Source: Variovorax terrae (GTDB taxonomy: Bacteria; Pseudomonadota; Gammaproteobacteria; Burkholderiales; Burkholderiaceae_C). Taken from it: a stretch of 64,000 nt of DNA. The stretch lies in assembly GCF_022809125.1 (NCBI RefSeq), contig NZ_JALGBI010000001.1, positions 1,178,001-1,242,000 of the forward strand, in the 5' to 3' direction. Made by a program: the position numbers and the translations under genes. Shown here piece by piece: positions 48,288 to 57,750 of the stretch. Each line of letters opens with the position of its first letter. The stretch's first letter is position 1. Below the pieces are notes generated by a model. That model was not told where the DNA came from, did not search any database, and worked only from the letters and a program-made list of their open reading frames with translations.

Positions 48288-49238
48288 ATGTCCAGACTGC
48301 CCCCGCCCCTGCAAAACCTGCCGCTGCCCATCATCGGCTCGCCGCTGTTCATCATCAGCAACCCCAAACTCGTGATCGAGCAGTGCAAGGCCGGCGTCAT
48401 CGGCGCCATGCCCGCGCTCAATGCGCGCCCGGCCTCGCAGCTGGAGGACTGGCTGGCCGAGATCACCGAGGCCCTCGCCGCGCACAACCGGGCCCACCCC
48501 GACCGGCCCGCTGCGCCGTTCGCCATCAACCAGATCGTGCACAAGTCCAATGACCGGCTCGAGCACGACATGGCGATGGTGGTCAAGTACAAGGTGCCCG
48601 TCATCATCACCTCGCTGGGCGCGCGCACCGACGTCAACGACGCCATCCACAGCTATGGCGGCGTGGTGCTGCACGACATCATCAACAACAGCTTCGCGAA
48701 GAAGGCCATCGAGAAGGGCGCCGACGGCCTGATCGCGGTGGCGGCCGGCGCCGGCGGCCATGCCGGTGTGAAGAGCCCGTTCGCGCTGATCCAGGAAATC
48801 CGCCAATGGTTCGACGGCCCGCTGGCGCTGAGTGGCGCCATCGCCACCGGCGGCGCGGTGCTGGCGGCCCAGGCCATGGGCGCCGACTTCGCCTACATCG
48901 GCTCGGCCTTCATCGCCACCGAAGAAGCCCGCGCCAGCGAGGCCTACAAGCAGGCCATCGTGGAAGGCAACTCCGACGACATCGTCTACAGCAACCTGTT
49001 CACCGGCGTGCACGGCAACTACCTCAAGCCCAGCATCCGCGCGGCCGGCCTCGACCCCGACAACCTGCCTGAGAGCGATCCGAGCAAGATGAACTTCGGC
49101 GGCGATGCCAAGAAGGCCTGGAAGGACATCTGGGGCTGCGGCCAGGGCATCGGCGCGGTCGAGCAGGTGCTGCCCGCGGCGGAGCTGATCGGCCGCCTGG
49201 CGCGCGAGTACGCCGAGGCCCGGGCCCGGCTGCGCTAG
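48288..49238 (+). CDS. Nitronate monooxygenase family flavoprotein
   Basis: 316-residue NPD/2-nitropropane dioxygenase-like TIM barrel binding FMN. Motifs: PIIGSPLFIISNPKLV at the N-terminus, QIVHKSNDRLEHDMAM, the phosphate-binding AAGAGGHAGVKSPFALIQEI and ATGGAVLAAQAMGADFAYIGSAFIAT. It oxidises alkyl nitronates or related substrates; physiological substrate unclear. ATG 48288 is used instead of an in-frame TTG at 48267. The gene is separated from the acyl-CoA dehydrogenase by a repeat copy and is probably transcribed on its own. Confidence 0.92.
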   Translation: MSRLPPPLQNLPLPIIGSPLFIISNPKLVIEQCKAGVIGAMPALNARPASQLEDWLAEITEALAAHNRAHPDRPAAPFAINQIVHKSNDRLEHDMAMVVKYKVPVIITSLGARTDVNDAIHSYGGVVLHDIINNSFAKKAIEKGADGLIAVAAGAGGHAGVKSPFALIQEIRQWFDGPLALSGAIATGGAVLAAQAMGADFAYIGSAFIATEEARASEAYKQAIVEGNSDDIVYSNLFTGVHGNYLKPSIRAAGLDPDNLPESDPSKMNFGGDAKKAWKDIWGCGQGIGAVEQVLPAAELIGRLAREYAEARARLR

Positions 49239-49304
49239 AAAAGGCAGAGCCGGCCGCAGAACCCGTTCGACCGGAGCCAAGGCCAGCTTCCTCCATTCCT
49301 GCCC

Positions 49305-50420
49305 ATGCACGCGCTTCCTGGACGGCTGCCGCTGATCGACGCCCTCAAGGGCCTCGCGTGCGTGCTCATCGTCTGGCATCACCTGGCGTTCTACGGGCCG
49401 ATGTCGGACATCGCCTATCCGCTCGCGCCCCGGCTGATCAGCTGGCTGTACGACTACGGCCGCCTGGCGGTGCATGTGTTCCTCGTGATCGGCGGCTTCC
49501 TGGCGGCCGCCAGCCTGGCGCCGGCCGGCGTGGCGCGGTTCGAGCAGCCGGGCCTGCAGATCCTGCGCCGCTACTGCCGCCTCGTCGTGCCGTACCTCGC
49601 GGCGCTGGTCCTGAGCGTGGCTGCCGCCGCCCTGGCGCGCCACGGGCTGCGCGACGAATCGGTGCCGTCGGTGCCCACGGTCGCGCAACTGCTCGCGCAT
49701 GGCCTGCTGCTGCAGGACTTGCTCAACCAGGAGGCGCTGTCAGCCGGCGTCTGGTACGTGGCCATCGACTTCCAGCTGTTCGCGCTCACGGTGCTGCTGT
49801 TCAGCGGCGTGCGCTGGGCGCAGCGGCGCTGGCCCGGCACGACGGCGCGGCTGGGCGTGGTGCTGGTGCTCGGCCTGGCGCTGCTGTCGCTGCTGTACTT
49901 CAACCGGCATCCGGGGCTCGATGAAACCGGGCTGTACTTCTTCGGCTCCTACGGGCTCGGCCTGCTGGCCTTCTGGGCCGGCCGCTCGCCTCGGCCGTGG
50001 CTCTGGCTGGGCGGCATGGCCGCGATGGGGGCGCTGGCACTGGCCATCGATTTCCGGGCCCGCATCGCCACCGCGCTCGCCGTCGCGCTCATGCTGGCCT
50101 GGGCCCAGCGCAGCGAATGGATGCGGCGCTGGCCGCATCCGCCGCTGGTGCGCACGCTGGGCCAGACCTCCTACTCGGTGTTCCTGGTGCATTTCCCGGT
50201 CTGCCTGCTGGTGAACCTGCTGGTCAGCCGCCTCTGGCCCACGCAGCCGCTGGCCAACGCCCTGGGCATGCTGACCGCGTTCGTGCTGTCGGTCCTGGCC
50301 GGCCAGCTGCTGCACCGGGGGGTGGAGGCGCGCCCGCCCTCGACCCGCCAGGTACTCCAATGGATGGTGGGGCTGATGGCGATCGGGCTGTGCGTGATCG
50401 GCTTCGAGCACCTGGCCTGA
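49305..50420 (+). CDS. Acyltransferase 3 / OafA-OpgC-type membrane protein
   Basis: 371 residues with about ten transmembrane helices. The N-terminus LIDALKGLACVLIVWHHLAFYG is the Acyl_transf_3 signature (catalytic-type His in VWHH), followed by GRLAVHVFLVIGGFLAA, and late VRTLGQTSYSVFLVHFPVCLL. Members O-acylate polysaccharides, glucans or peptides at the inner membrane. It lacks the SGNH extension. Single gene; the glycan target is unknown. Confidence 0.9.
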   Translation: MHALPGRLPLIDALKGLACVLIVWHHLAFYGPMSDIAYPLAPRLISWLYDYGRLAVHVFLVIGGFLAAASLAPAGVARFEQPGLQILRRYCRLVVPYLAALVLSVAAAALARHGLRDESVPSVPTVAQLLAHGLLLQDLLNQEALSAGVWYVAIDFQLFALTVLLFSGVRWAQRRWPGTTARLGVVLVLGLALLSLLYFNRHPGLDETGLYFFGSYGLGLLAFWAGRSPRPWLWLGGMAAMGALALAIDFRARIATALAVALMLAWAQRSEWMRRWPHPPLVRTLGQTSYSVFLVHFPVCLLVNLLVSRLWPTQPLANALGMLTAFVLSVLAGQLLHRGVEARPPSTRQVLQWMVGLMAIGLCVIGFEHLA

Positions 50421-50467
50421 AGAGGCCGGGCGGGGTGCCGGATAACCCTGGCTTTCACTTGGAAGGC

Positions 50468-50496
50468 TTGGCAAACGGTGGTGCCCCCTGTATGGT
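50468..50496 (+). promoter_or_regulatory. Candidate sigma-70 promoter of the cyd operon
   Basis: TTGGCA (50468-50473), 17-base spacer, TATGGT (50491-50496), about 150 bases before the cydD start. The 232-bp gap 50421-50652 holds no other gene; no clear Fnr or ArcA-like site was recognised. Confidence 0.4.
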
Positions 50497-50652
50497 CGGG
50501 CGATCTGGTTGACAGGGCGGCGGGCACGACGGTCCGGGCCCGGCGCGGCGGCCCCGTCCGCGGCAACCGCGACACTTTCCCCTTCGTCTTCCTTGCCCAA
50601 ACCACCCCCAACCTCGCCACCCCCGGCCTCCCGCCAGCAGGAGCCGCTGGCG

Positions 50653-52314
50653 ATGGGTTGGAGCTGGGGCAGCCTGCTGCAGGCCATGGCCTCCGCGCTT
50701 TGGCTGCCGCAGGCGGCCTGCCTGGCCTATGCCGTGCAGCGCTTGGCCGACGCCGCGGCGCAGGACGCCGCGGGCTGGCGCATCGTGGCCGGGCCTGCCG
50801 CGCTGCTGTTGCTGCTGGGGCTGCTGCGCGCGGCGCTCGAAGGCTGGGGCTTGCGCCGGGTGTTCCGGCAGGCGCGGGCAGGCCTGTCGCAACTGCGCGA
50901 ACAGGTGGCAGCGGCACTGGCCCTGGGCTCGCCGCTGGACCGTGCGCGCCCCGCCTCGGGGCTCGCCGCCAGCGCAATCGCTGAGCAGGCGGAGGCGGTG
51001 GTGCCCTATCTCACGCGCTACCAGCCCGCGCGCCTGCGCGTGATGGTGCTGCCGCTGCTGATCCTGGCGGCGGTGTCGCCCCTGTCCTGGGCGGCGGCGC
51101 TGGTGCTGCTGCTCGCGGCGCCGCTGATTCCCCTGTTCATGGCGCTGGTCGGATGGCGGGCCCAGGCGGCCAGCGAGGCCCAGATGGTCGAGATGGGCGG
51201 CATGAGCGCCTTCCTGCTGGACCGCCTGCGCGGGCTCGCCACCGTGCGCGCGCTCGACGCGGTGCAGGCCACGGCGCAGCGCCTGGACGACGCCGCGCAG
51301 TCGCTGCGCCAGCGCACCCTGCGCGTGCTGCGCATCGCCTTCCTGTCCTCGGCCGTGCTGGAGCTGTTCTCGGCGCTCGGCGTGGCGATGGTGGCCGTCT
51401 ATGTAGGCTTTCACCTGTTGGGCCAGCTCGAGTTCGGCGCCTGGGGCCGGCGGCTGTCGCTGGGTGAGGGGCTGTTCATCCTGCTGCTGGCGCCGGCGTT
51501 CTTCGAGCCGCTGCGCGAGCTGTCGGCGGTCTGGCACGACCGGGCCGCGGGTGAGGCCGCGCTGCAGGCGCTGCGGCGCCTGGGCGAGGCGCGGCCGGCG
51601 CTGCTCGCGGCGCCCGGCAGTGGTGGCGCCAGTGCGCATCTCGGCGCGGACCGCCCCGCCGCGGTGGCGCTGCGCATCGAGGGTCTGCGCTTCGCCTACC
51701 CCGGCACCCCGGCGCCCGTGTTCGGCGCGTTCGGCCTGCAGGTGGCACCCGGCGAGCATGTGGCCGTCATGGGCGGCAGCGGTTGCGGTAAATCGACCCT
51801 GCTGGCCCTGATCGCAGGGCTGGCCCCGGTGCAGGCCGGCCGCATCGAGATCGACGGCGTGCCGCTGTCGGCCGCCACGGCGGACGGCCTGCGCGAATGC
51901 ATGGCCTGGATCGGCCAGCGGCCGCATGTGTTCGCCGGCTCGGTGCAGGCCAACGTGGCGCTGGGCCGGCCGGGCGTCGGCGCCGCGCAGGTGCGGGCCG
52001 CGCTGCAGGCCGCGGCGCTGGAGCGGGTGGCGCAGGCGCATCCCGGCACCGGGCTGGGCGAGGGCGGCGCTGGCCTGTCGGGCGGGGAGGCGGTGCGGCT
52101 GGCCCTGGCCCGCGCGGCGGCCTGGCCGCAGGCCGGCCTACTGCTGGCCGACGAGCCGACCGCCCATCTCGATGCGCAGACCGCGCACGAGGTGACGCAG
52201 GCCCTGCTGCTACTGGCCCGCGGCCGCACACTGATCGTCGCAACGCACGACCCGGTGCTGGCGGCGCGCCTGGGCCGCCAGGTCCGGCTCGATATGCCGC
52301 AGGAGCCGGCATGA
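50653..52314 (+). CDS. cydD: Thiol reductant ABC exporter subunit CydD
   Basis: Half of the heterodimeric CydDC exporter, which sends cysteine/glutathione to the periplasm and is needed for cytochrome bd assembly. 553 residues: six-helix membrane domain (about 1-320) and ATPase with Walker A GGSGCGKST (about 374-382), signature LSGGEAVRLALARA and LLADEPTAHLD. ATG 50653 is chosen because AGGAG lies 9 bases upstream; the frame extends to TTG 50509 but with low-complexity proline-rich sequence. Overlaps cydC by ATGA. Order cydD-cydC-cydA-cydB-cydX confirms identity. Confidence 0.92.
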   Translation: MGWSWGSLLQAMASALWLPQAACLAYAVQRLADAAAQDAAGWRIVAGPAALLLLLGLLRAALEGWGLRRVFRQARAGLSQLREQVAAALALGSPLDRARPASGLAASAIAEQAEAVVPYLTRYQPARLRVMVLPLLILAAVSPLSWAAALVLLLAAPLIPLFMALVGWRAQAASEAQMVEMGGMSAFLLDRLRGLATVRALDAVQATAQRLDDAAQSLRQRTLRVLRIAFLSSAVLELFSALGVAMVAVYVGFHLLGQLEFGAWGRRLSLGEGLFILLLAPAFFEPLRELSAVWHDRAAGEAALQALRRLGEARPALLAAPGSGGASAHLGADRPAAVALRIEGLRFAYPGTPAPVFGAFGLQVAPGEHVAVMGGSGCGKSTLLALIAGLAPVQAGRIEIDGVPLSAATADGLRECMAWIGQRPHVFAGSVQANVALGRPGVGAAQVRAALQAAALERVAQAHPGTGLGEGGAGLSGGEAVRLALARAAAWPQAGLLLADEPTAHLDAQTAHEVTQALLLLARGRTLIVATHDPVLAARLGRQVRLDMPQEPA

Positions 52315-54014
52315 GCTTCTGGCACGAGCTTCGCCCGGTGCTGGCCCTGTTCCTGGCGGGTCGCCGCCGCGCCCTGCTCGCAGGGGCGGCACTGGCCGCG
52401 GCGACGGTGCTGGCGGGCATGGCGCTGCTGGGCCTGTCGGGCTGGTTCATCAGCGCCACGGCGCTGGCCGGCCTGAGCAGTGCCACAGCGCTGGTCTTCG
52501 ACGTGTTCATGCCCTCGGCCGGCATCCGCCTGCTGGCGCTGGGCCGGACGGCGGCGCGCTACGCCGAGCGCCTGGTGACCCATGACGCGACGCTGGCCGT
52601 GCTGGCCGATCTGCGCGTGCGGCTGTTCAGGGGCTGGGCCCGGCCCGAGGCCGCGCGGCAACTGCTGCTGCGGCCGGCACGGCTGCTGTTTCGCCTGACG
52701 GCGGACATCGATGCGCTGGACTCGCTCTACCTGCGGCTCATGGTGCCCGTGGCCTCCGCGCTGGTGGCCGCGCTGGCGGCGGGCGTGGCGCTCGGGCTGG
52801 CCAATGCCTGGCTCGGGCTGGCGATGGCACTCTGGCTGATCGCCGCCTGTGTGGCCATGCTGGGATGGGTGGCGCGGCGCTCGCGCGGCGCGGCGCGCCG
52901 GCGCGCCTACGGCATCGAGGCGCTGCGCGCGCGCAGCGTGGACCTGGTGGCGGGGCAGACCGACCTCGCCATGGCCGGGCGCCTCGAGGCCCAGTGCGCA
53001 GCCCTGGCGGCTGCCGACCGCTATGTGGCGCGCGCCGACGATGCGCTGAACCGGCTGGAGGCGCAGGCCGGCGCCGCGCAGGGCGTGATCTCGGCGCTGA
53101 CGCTGTGTGGCGCGCTGCTGGCGGCGGGCCTGCTGGTGGGGCACGGGACGATCGGCGTTCCGGGGGCGGCGCTGATCCTGCTGATCGCGCTCACCGCCGC
53201 GGAGCCGCTGGCCGGCCTGCGCCGCGGCGCGCTGGAGCTGGGGCGCACCCTGCTGGCGGCCCGGCGGCTGCTGCCGAACATGGTTGAGGCCGCGCCGGCA
53301 CCGGACGCGGCAGCCGCAGCGGGTGGTGGCTTGGCGGCCGGGTGCGCCGTGCAGGCCCGGGGGCTGGGCGTGGCGCATGCAGGCGCAGGCGTGGCCGCGC
53401 TGCAGGACATTTCGCTGACGCTGCAGGCCGGGGAACATGTGGCGCTGGTCGGGCCCAGCGGCGCCGGCAAGTCGACGCTGCTGGCGGCGATTGCCGGCGA
53501 ACTGGCGCCGCAAGCCGGGCAGGTGCGGGCGCTGCCGCACACGCTGCTGACGCAGCGCACCGAGCTGTTCCAGGACAGCCTGCGCGACAACCTGCGCCTG
53601 GCCTGCCCCGGTGCGGCGGACGCGCAGCTCTGGGCGGCCCTGCAGGCCGCCGGCCTGGAGGAGACCGCCCAAGCCCTGCCGCAGGGGCTGGACACCCGGC
53701 TCGGCGAAGGCGGGCTGGGCCTGTCGGGCGGGCAGGCGCGCCGCCTCGCGCTGGCGCGCCTGCTGCTGCGGCAGGTGCCGCTGTGGCTGCTCGACGAGCC
53801 CACCGAGGGGCTCGACGCGGCCACCGCCCGCGACGTGCTGGGGCGGCTGCACGGCCTGTCGCAGGAGCGTGCCATACTGGTGGCCACACATGTGCGGCGC
53901 GAAGCGGCGCTGGCCGACCGGTTGCTGACGATGCACGGCGGCCGCATCGTTTCCGAGGCGAGGCGGGGCGAGGCTGGTTTCGAGGCGGCGCTGCAGGCGC
54001 TGCGGCCCGATTGA
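52311..54014 (+). CDS. cydC: Thiol reductant ABC exporter subunit CydC
   Basis: 567-residue partner of CydD. Membrane domain contains LGLSGWFISATALAGL and GRTAARYAERLVTHDATLAVLADLR, typical of CydC. ATPase: Walker A GPSGAGKST (about 381-389), LSGGQARRLALARLLL and LWLLDEPTEGLD. The D-loop and H-loop (VATHVRREA) are intact, so it is probably catalytically competent. Ends 63 bases before cydA. Confidence 0.94.
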   Translation: MSFWHELRPVLALFLAGRRRALLAGAALAAATVLAGMALLGLSGWFISATALAGLSSATALVFDVFMPSAGIRLLALGRTAARYAERLVTHDATLAVLADLRVRLFRGWARPEAARQLLLRPARLLFRLTADIDALDSLYLRLMVPVASALVAALAAGVALGLANAWLGLAMALWLIAACVAMLGWVARRSRGAARRRAYGIEALRARSVDLVAGQTDLAMAGRLEAQCAALAAADRYVARADDALNRLEAQAGAAQGVISALTLCGALLAAGLLVGHGTIGVPGAALILLIALTAAEPLAGLRRGALELGRTLLAARRLLPNMVEAAPAPDAAAAAGGGLAAGCAVQARGLGVAHAGAGVAALQDISLTLQAGEHVALVGPSGAGKSTLLAAIAGELAPQAGQVRALPHTLLTQRTELFQDSLRDNLRLACPGAADAQLWAALQAAGLEETAQALPQGLDTRLGEGGLGLSGGQARRLALARLLLRQVPLWLLDEPTEGLDAATARDVLGRLHGLSQERAILVATHVRREAALADRLLTMHGGRIVSEARRGEAGFEAALQALRPD

Positions 54015-54077
54015 ACCCCGTGGGACAGAGCGGGAAAAGTCCGGAACACCCAGACATCATGCAGAAAGGGAACCCAC

Positions 54078-55664
54078 ATGGAACTTGACATTGTTGGACT
54101 GTCGCGATTGCAGTTCGCCATCACGGCGCTCTACCACTTCCTCTTCGTGCCGCTGACGATCGGCCTGTCGATCGTCATCGCCATCATGGAGACGGTCTTC
54201 GTCATGACCGGACGCACCATCTGGCGCGACATGACCAAGTTCTGGGGCGCGCTGTTCGGCATCAACTTCGCCATGGGCGTGGCCACCGGCATCGTCATGG
54301 AGTTCCAGTTCGGCATGAACTGGAGCTACTACAGCCACTACGTGGGCGACATCTTCGGCGCGCCGCTGGCGATCGAGGGGCTGATGGCCTTCTTCATGGA
54401 AGCCACCTTCGTGGGCCTGTTCTTCTTCGGCTGGGACAAGCTCTCCAAGGTCGGCCACCTGATCGCCACCTGGGCCGTGGCCATCGGCTCCAACTTCTCG
54501 GCGCTGTGGATCCTGATCGCCAACGGCTGGATGCAGAACCCGGTGGGCGCGGCCTTCAACCCGCAGACCATGCGCATGGAGGTGACCGATTTCTTCGCGG
54601 TGCTGACCAACCCGGTGGCGCAGGCCAAGTTCGTGCACACGGTGTCGGCGGGCTACGTCACCGCCTCCATCTTCGTGCTCGGCGTGTCGGCCTGGTACCT
54701 GCTCAAGGGCCGGCACCTGCAGCTGGCCAGGCGCTCGATGACGGTGGCGGCCTCGTTCGGCCTGGCCTCGGCGCTGTCGGTGGTGGTGCTGGGCGACGAG
54801 AGCGGCTACCTGTCCACCGAGCACCAGAAGATGAAGCTGGCCGCGATCGAGGCCATGTGGAAGACCGAGCCCGCGCCCGCGGCCTTCACGGCCTTCGGCT
54901 TCCCGGACCAGGAGACGCGCGAGACCCACTACGCGATCCACATCCCGGCCGTGATGGGCCTGATCGGCACGCGCTCGCTGACCACGGAGATCCCGGGCAT
55001 CGAAGACCTGGTCAAGCTGGCCGAGCTGCGCATCCAGCAGGGCATCAAGGCCTACGACGCGCTGCAGGCCATCCGCGCCGCCGGCAGCACGGCCGCCATT
55101 GCGCCCGAGGTGCGCGCCGCCTTCGAGGAGAACGGCCCCGAGCTCGGCTACGCGCTGCTGCTCAAGCGTTACGTGGACGATCCGCGGCAGGCCACGCCCG
55201 AGCAGATCTCCAAGGCGGCCTGGGACACGGTGCCGCGGGTGGCGCCGCTGTACTGGTCGTTCCGCGTCATGGTCGGCCTCGGCATGTTCTTCATCCTGCT
55301 GACGGGCACCTTCTTCGTGCTGTCGGCGCGGCGCCAGCTCGATCGCCGGCGCTGGCTGCTCAAGGTCGCGGTGCTGGCCATCCCGCTGCCCTGGATCGCC
55401 GCCGAGTGCGGCTGGGTGGTGGCCGAACTCGGCCGCCAGCCCTGGGTCATCGAAGGCGTGCTGCCCACGGCCGCCGCCGTCTCCAGCCTGGGCGCGACCA
55501 CCGTGCTGTTCACCATCGCCGGCTTCGTGCTGATCTACTCGACCTTGTTCGTGATCGAGATGAAGCTGATGCTCAAGGCCATCCGCAAGGGGCCCGACGA
55601 GCATCCCGCCCCGGCGCCTGGGCGGCTCGCGCCCAGCGCCTCCCCCCTCGCCACTGCGGAGTAA
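54078..55664 (+). CDS. cydA: Cytochrome bd ubiquinol oxidase subunit I
   Basis: Quinol-oxidising, haem-bearing subunit of the high-affinity terminal oxidase in the inner membrane. 528 residues. His20 (LYHFLF) and His187 (FVHTVSAGY) are at the haem ligand positions; Glu100 and Glu108 (LAIEGLMAFFMEATF) match the proton-channel glutamates; GWVVAELGRQPW is the Q-loop-end motif. The ribosome-binding site is AAAGGGAA. cydB starts 5 bases after its stop. Confidence 0.97.
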   Translation: MELDIVGLSRLQFAITALYHFLFVPLTIGLSIVIAIMETVFVMTGRTIWRDMTKFWGALFGINFAMGVATGIVMEFQFGMNWSYYSHYVGDIFGAPLAIEGLMAFFMEATFVGLFFFGWDKLSKVGHLIATWAVAIGSNFSALWILIANGWMQNPVGAAFNPQTMRMEVTDFFAVLTNPVAQAKFVHTVSAGYVTASIFVLGVSAWYLLKGRHLQLARRSMTVAASFGLASALSVVVLGDESGYLSTEHQKMKLAAIEAMWKTEPAPAAFTAFGFPDQETRETHYAIHIPAVMGLIGTRSLTTEIPGIEDLVKLAELRIQQGIKAYDALQAIRAAGSTAAIAPEVRAAFEENGPELGYALLLKRYVDDPRQATPEQISKAAWDTVPRVAPLYWSFRVMVGLGMFFILLTGTFFVLSARRQLDRRRWLLKVAVLAIPLPWIAAECGWVVAELGRQPWVIEGVLPTAAAVSSLGATTVLFTIAGFVLIYSTLFVIEMKLMLKAIRKGPDEHPAPAPGRLAPSASPLATAE

Positions 55665-55668
55665 CACC

Positions 55669-56823
55669 ATGATCCTGCATGAACTCATCAACTACGACAC
55701 GCTGCGCATGATCTGGTGGCTGCTGCTGGGCGTGCTGCTGATCGGCTTCGCCGTGACCGACGGCTTCGACCTGGGCACCGGCATGCTGCTGCCGTTCGCC
55801 GCGCACGACGACATCGAGCGGCGCGTGGTCATCAACACCATCGGCCCGGTCTGGGAGGGCAACCAGGTGTGGCTGATCCTTGGCGGCGGCGCCATCTTCG
55901 CGGCCTGGCCGCAGCTCTATGCCGTGTCGTTCTCGGGCTTCTACCTGGCCATGTTCGCCACCCTCGTGGCGCTGATCCTGCGGCCCGTGGCCTTCAAGTT
56001 CCGCAGCAAGCGTGAAGGCGCGCGCTGGCGCGCGAGCTGGGACTGGATTTTGTGCGTGGGCGGCTTCGTGCCCGCGCTGATCTTTGGCGTGGCCGTGGGC
56101 AACGTGCTGCAGGGCGTGCCGTTCCGGATCGAGTCCGACATGCGCATCTTCTACGAAGGCACGTTCTTCGGCCTGCTCAATCCGTTTGCCGTGCTGTGCG
56201 GACTGGTGTCGGTGGCGATGCTGATGCTGCACGGCAGCGCCTGGCTGCAGCTCAAGACGCAGGGGCCGGTGGCCGAGCGCTCGCGGGCCTGGGGCAGCGC
56301 GGCGGCGTTGCTGACGGTGGCGCTGTACGCGCTGGCCGGCGTGCTGCTCTGGTTCTTCATCGACGGCTACCGGCTGACCGGTCCGGCCAACATGACCGGC
56401 CCCTCCAACCCGCTGCTCAAGGGCGCCGAGCGGCATGCCGGCGCGTGGTTCGCCAACTACGCTGCGCATCCCTGGCTGTGGCTCGCGCCCCTGCTGGGCC
56501 TGGCGGGGCCGCTGCTGGCGCTGCTCGGGCTGCGCCTGCGCCGGCCGGTGCTGGCCCTGCTGAGCAGCGCCCTGGGCATCACCGGCATCATCCTCAGCGT
56601 CGGCGTCTCGATGTTCCCGTTCATCCTGCCGTCCTCGCTGAACCCGCGCGCCAGCCTCACGGTCTGGGATTCGTCGTCGAGCCACCTGACGCTGTTCATC
56701 ATGCTGGTGGTGACGGCGATCTTCATCCCGCTGATCGTGGCCTACACCTCCTGGGTCTACAAGGTGCTGTGGGGCAAGGTGGACGAGCAGGCCATCCGCG
56801 ACGAGCGTGGCCATGCGTATTGA
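55669..56823 (+). CDS. cydB: Cytochrome bd ubiquinol oxidase subunit II
   Basis: 384-residue membrane subunit that stabilises the haem-binding CydA. The opening MIWWLLLGVLLIGFAVTDGFDLGTGMLLPF (near residues 10-40) with acidic TDGFDLG is the family signature; GPVWEGNQVWLILGGGAIFAAWP and SVGVSMFPFILPSS follow. Nine or so transmembrane helices. Length normal. Confidence 0.97.
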   Translation: MILHELINYDTLRMIWWLLLGVLLIGFAVTDGFDLGTGMLLPFAAHDDIERRVVINTIGPVWEGNQVWLILGGGAIFAAWPQLYAVSFSGFYLAMFATLVALILRPVAFKFRSKREGARWRASWDWILCVGGFVPALIFGVAVGNVLQGVPFRIESDMRIFYEGTFFGLLNPFAVLCGLVSVAMLMLHGSAWLQLKTQGPVAERSRAWGSAAALLTVALYALAGVLLWFFIDGYRLTGPANMTGPSNPLLKGAERHAGAWFANYAAHPWLWLAPLLGLAGPLLALLGLRLRRPVLALLSSALGITGIILSVGVSMFPFILPSSLNPRASLTVWDSSSSHLTLFIMLVVTAIFIPLIVAYTSWVYKVLWGKVDEQAIRDERGHAY

Positions 56824-56891
56824 GCCTGGCCCCGCAACGGGTCCGCTCCATGCCGCTGCTGCCCCGCGGGGCTTGAGAAAGGATTGTTGAG

Positions 56892-57014
56892 ATGTGGTAC
56901 TTCTCCTGGTTGTTGGGCCTGCCCCTGGCGGCGGCCTTTGCGGTGCTCAATGCGATGTGGTTCGAGCTGATGGAGGACGAGGCCATCCGCCACGACAAGA
57001 TGGACAAGCCCTGA
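56892..57014 (+). CDS. cydX: Cytochrome bd oxidase small subunit CydX
   Basis: 40-residue single-helix protein. Opening MWYFSWLLGLPLAAAFAVLN, then the family-typical MWFELMEDEA turn and a charged tail ending DKMDKP. CydX is required for stable haem binding in cytochrome bd. It follows cydB by 68 bases, in the expected operon position; this short start-to-stop frame has the near-invariant WYFxWxLG opening. Confidence 0.93.
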   Translation: MWYFSWLLGLPLAAAFAVLNAMWFELMEDEAIRHDKMDKP

Positions 57015-57030
57015 GACCGAAGTTTCAGAG

Positions 57031-57088
57031 GGTTTTTGCCTGGATGTCCGCGTGCAGCGGTCATCGGGTGCTATTGATTTTGTAGCAA
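57031..57088 (+). repeat. 55-bp dispersed repeat, copy 9
   Basis: Intergenic copy after cydX: GGTTTTTGCCTGGATGTCC, GCAGCGGTCATCGGG, then TGCTATTGATTTTGTAGCA, lying between convergent transcription units. Confidence 0.8.
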
Positions 57089-57122
57089 TCCCCGAGCGAC
57101 CGGGGCACTGCGCCGGGGCCGC

Positions 57123-57470
57123 TCAGCCGCCGAAGACGTGCAGGTTCAGCGGCGTCGGCCGGCCCAGCCAGCTGGCATGCGTGGTGTGGTCCTCGAGGTC
57201 GTTGCCGGTCAGTCCGTGCACCAGCACGTCCAGCCCCTGCCGGTGCTGCTCCAGCCAGGCCATCACGGCATCGAACTGCGTGTGGTCGAACGCGAGCTGG
57301 CAGCTCCAGTGCGGATGCGGGCCCACGATCTTCTCGTGCACGCGGCCCACCGCCACGCCAAGCTGTTCGCCCGCCGCGTGGCACAGCGCACGCGCCTGTT
57401 CCACGGTGGACGGCCCGAAGTAGACATGGGCGTGGTAGTTCGAGTAAAGGTTCTGGGGTCTCGGAATCAT
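57123..57470 (-). CDS. DOPA 4,5-dioxygenase-family protein
   Basis: 115-residue small protein of the DOPA_dioxygen family. Conserved histidine motifs are YHAHVYFG at the N-terminus, GPHPHWSCQLAF in the middle and LVHGLTGNDLEDHTTHASWLG near the end, a probable non-haem iron centre. Fungal homologues cleave catechol rings of DOPA; the bacterial role is unclear. Single gene on the minus strand, divergent from the radical SAM gene. Confidence 0.9.
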   Translation of the reverse strand: MIPRPQNLYSNYHAHVYFGPSTVEQARALCHAAGEQLGVAVGRVHEKIVGPHPHWSCQLAFDHTQFDAVMAWLEQHRQGLDVLVHGLTGNDLEDHTTHASWLGRPTPLNLHVFGG

Positions 57471-57622
57471 GGCTGAGGGTCGATGTGCCGCCGCAGGCGG
57501 GCGGCGGCCTGCGGAGGACCGGTCTCGCCCATTGTGCCGCCAAAGCGGCGCCCGCGTTTCAGCGCCCGGCGGGCGCCGGGTTTCTCACCGAAAACTGTCA
57601 GAGGAGGTGGGCTGCAAGCCGC

Positions 57623-57666
57623 TTGCATATTGATGTTCCTTGAATATACTGTATTTATGAACAGTA
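57623..57666 (+). promoter_or_regulatory. LexA (SOS) box over a sigma-70 promoter
   Basis: TACTGTATTTATGAACAGTA (57647-57666) fits the gammaproteobacterial-type LexA consensus CTGT-N8-ACAG exactly. It overlaps the -10 TATACT (57645-57650), which is 16 bases from TTGCAT (57623-57628). The downstream plus-strand gene is the radical SAM protein. An in-frame 33-codon mini-ORF starts at the ATG inside the box (57657) and ends over the radical SAM start; probably chance. Confidence 0.85.
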
Positions 57667-57750
57667 TTTTCTTGAATGCGGAAAGCCGCACATCGGCGGC
57701 CCTGGCCAACGACGCGCCGCACCGGGCGCTTGCCGGGGAAGGCACCCGCG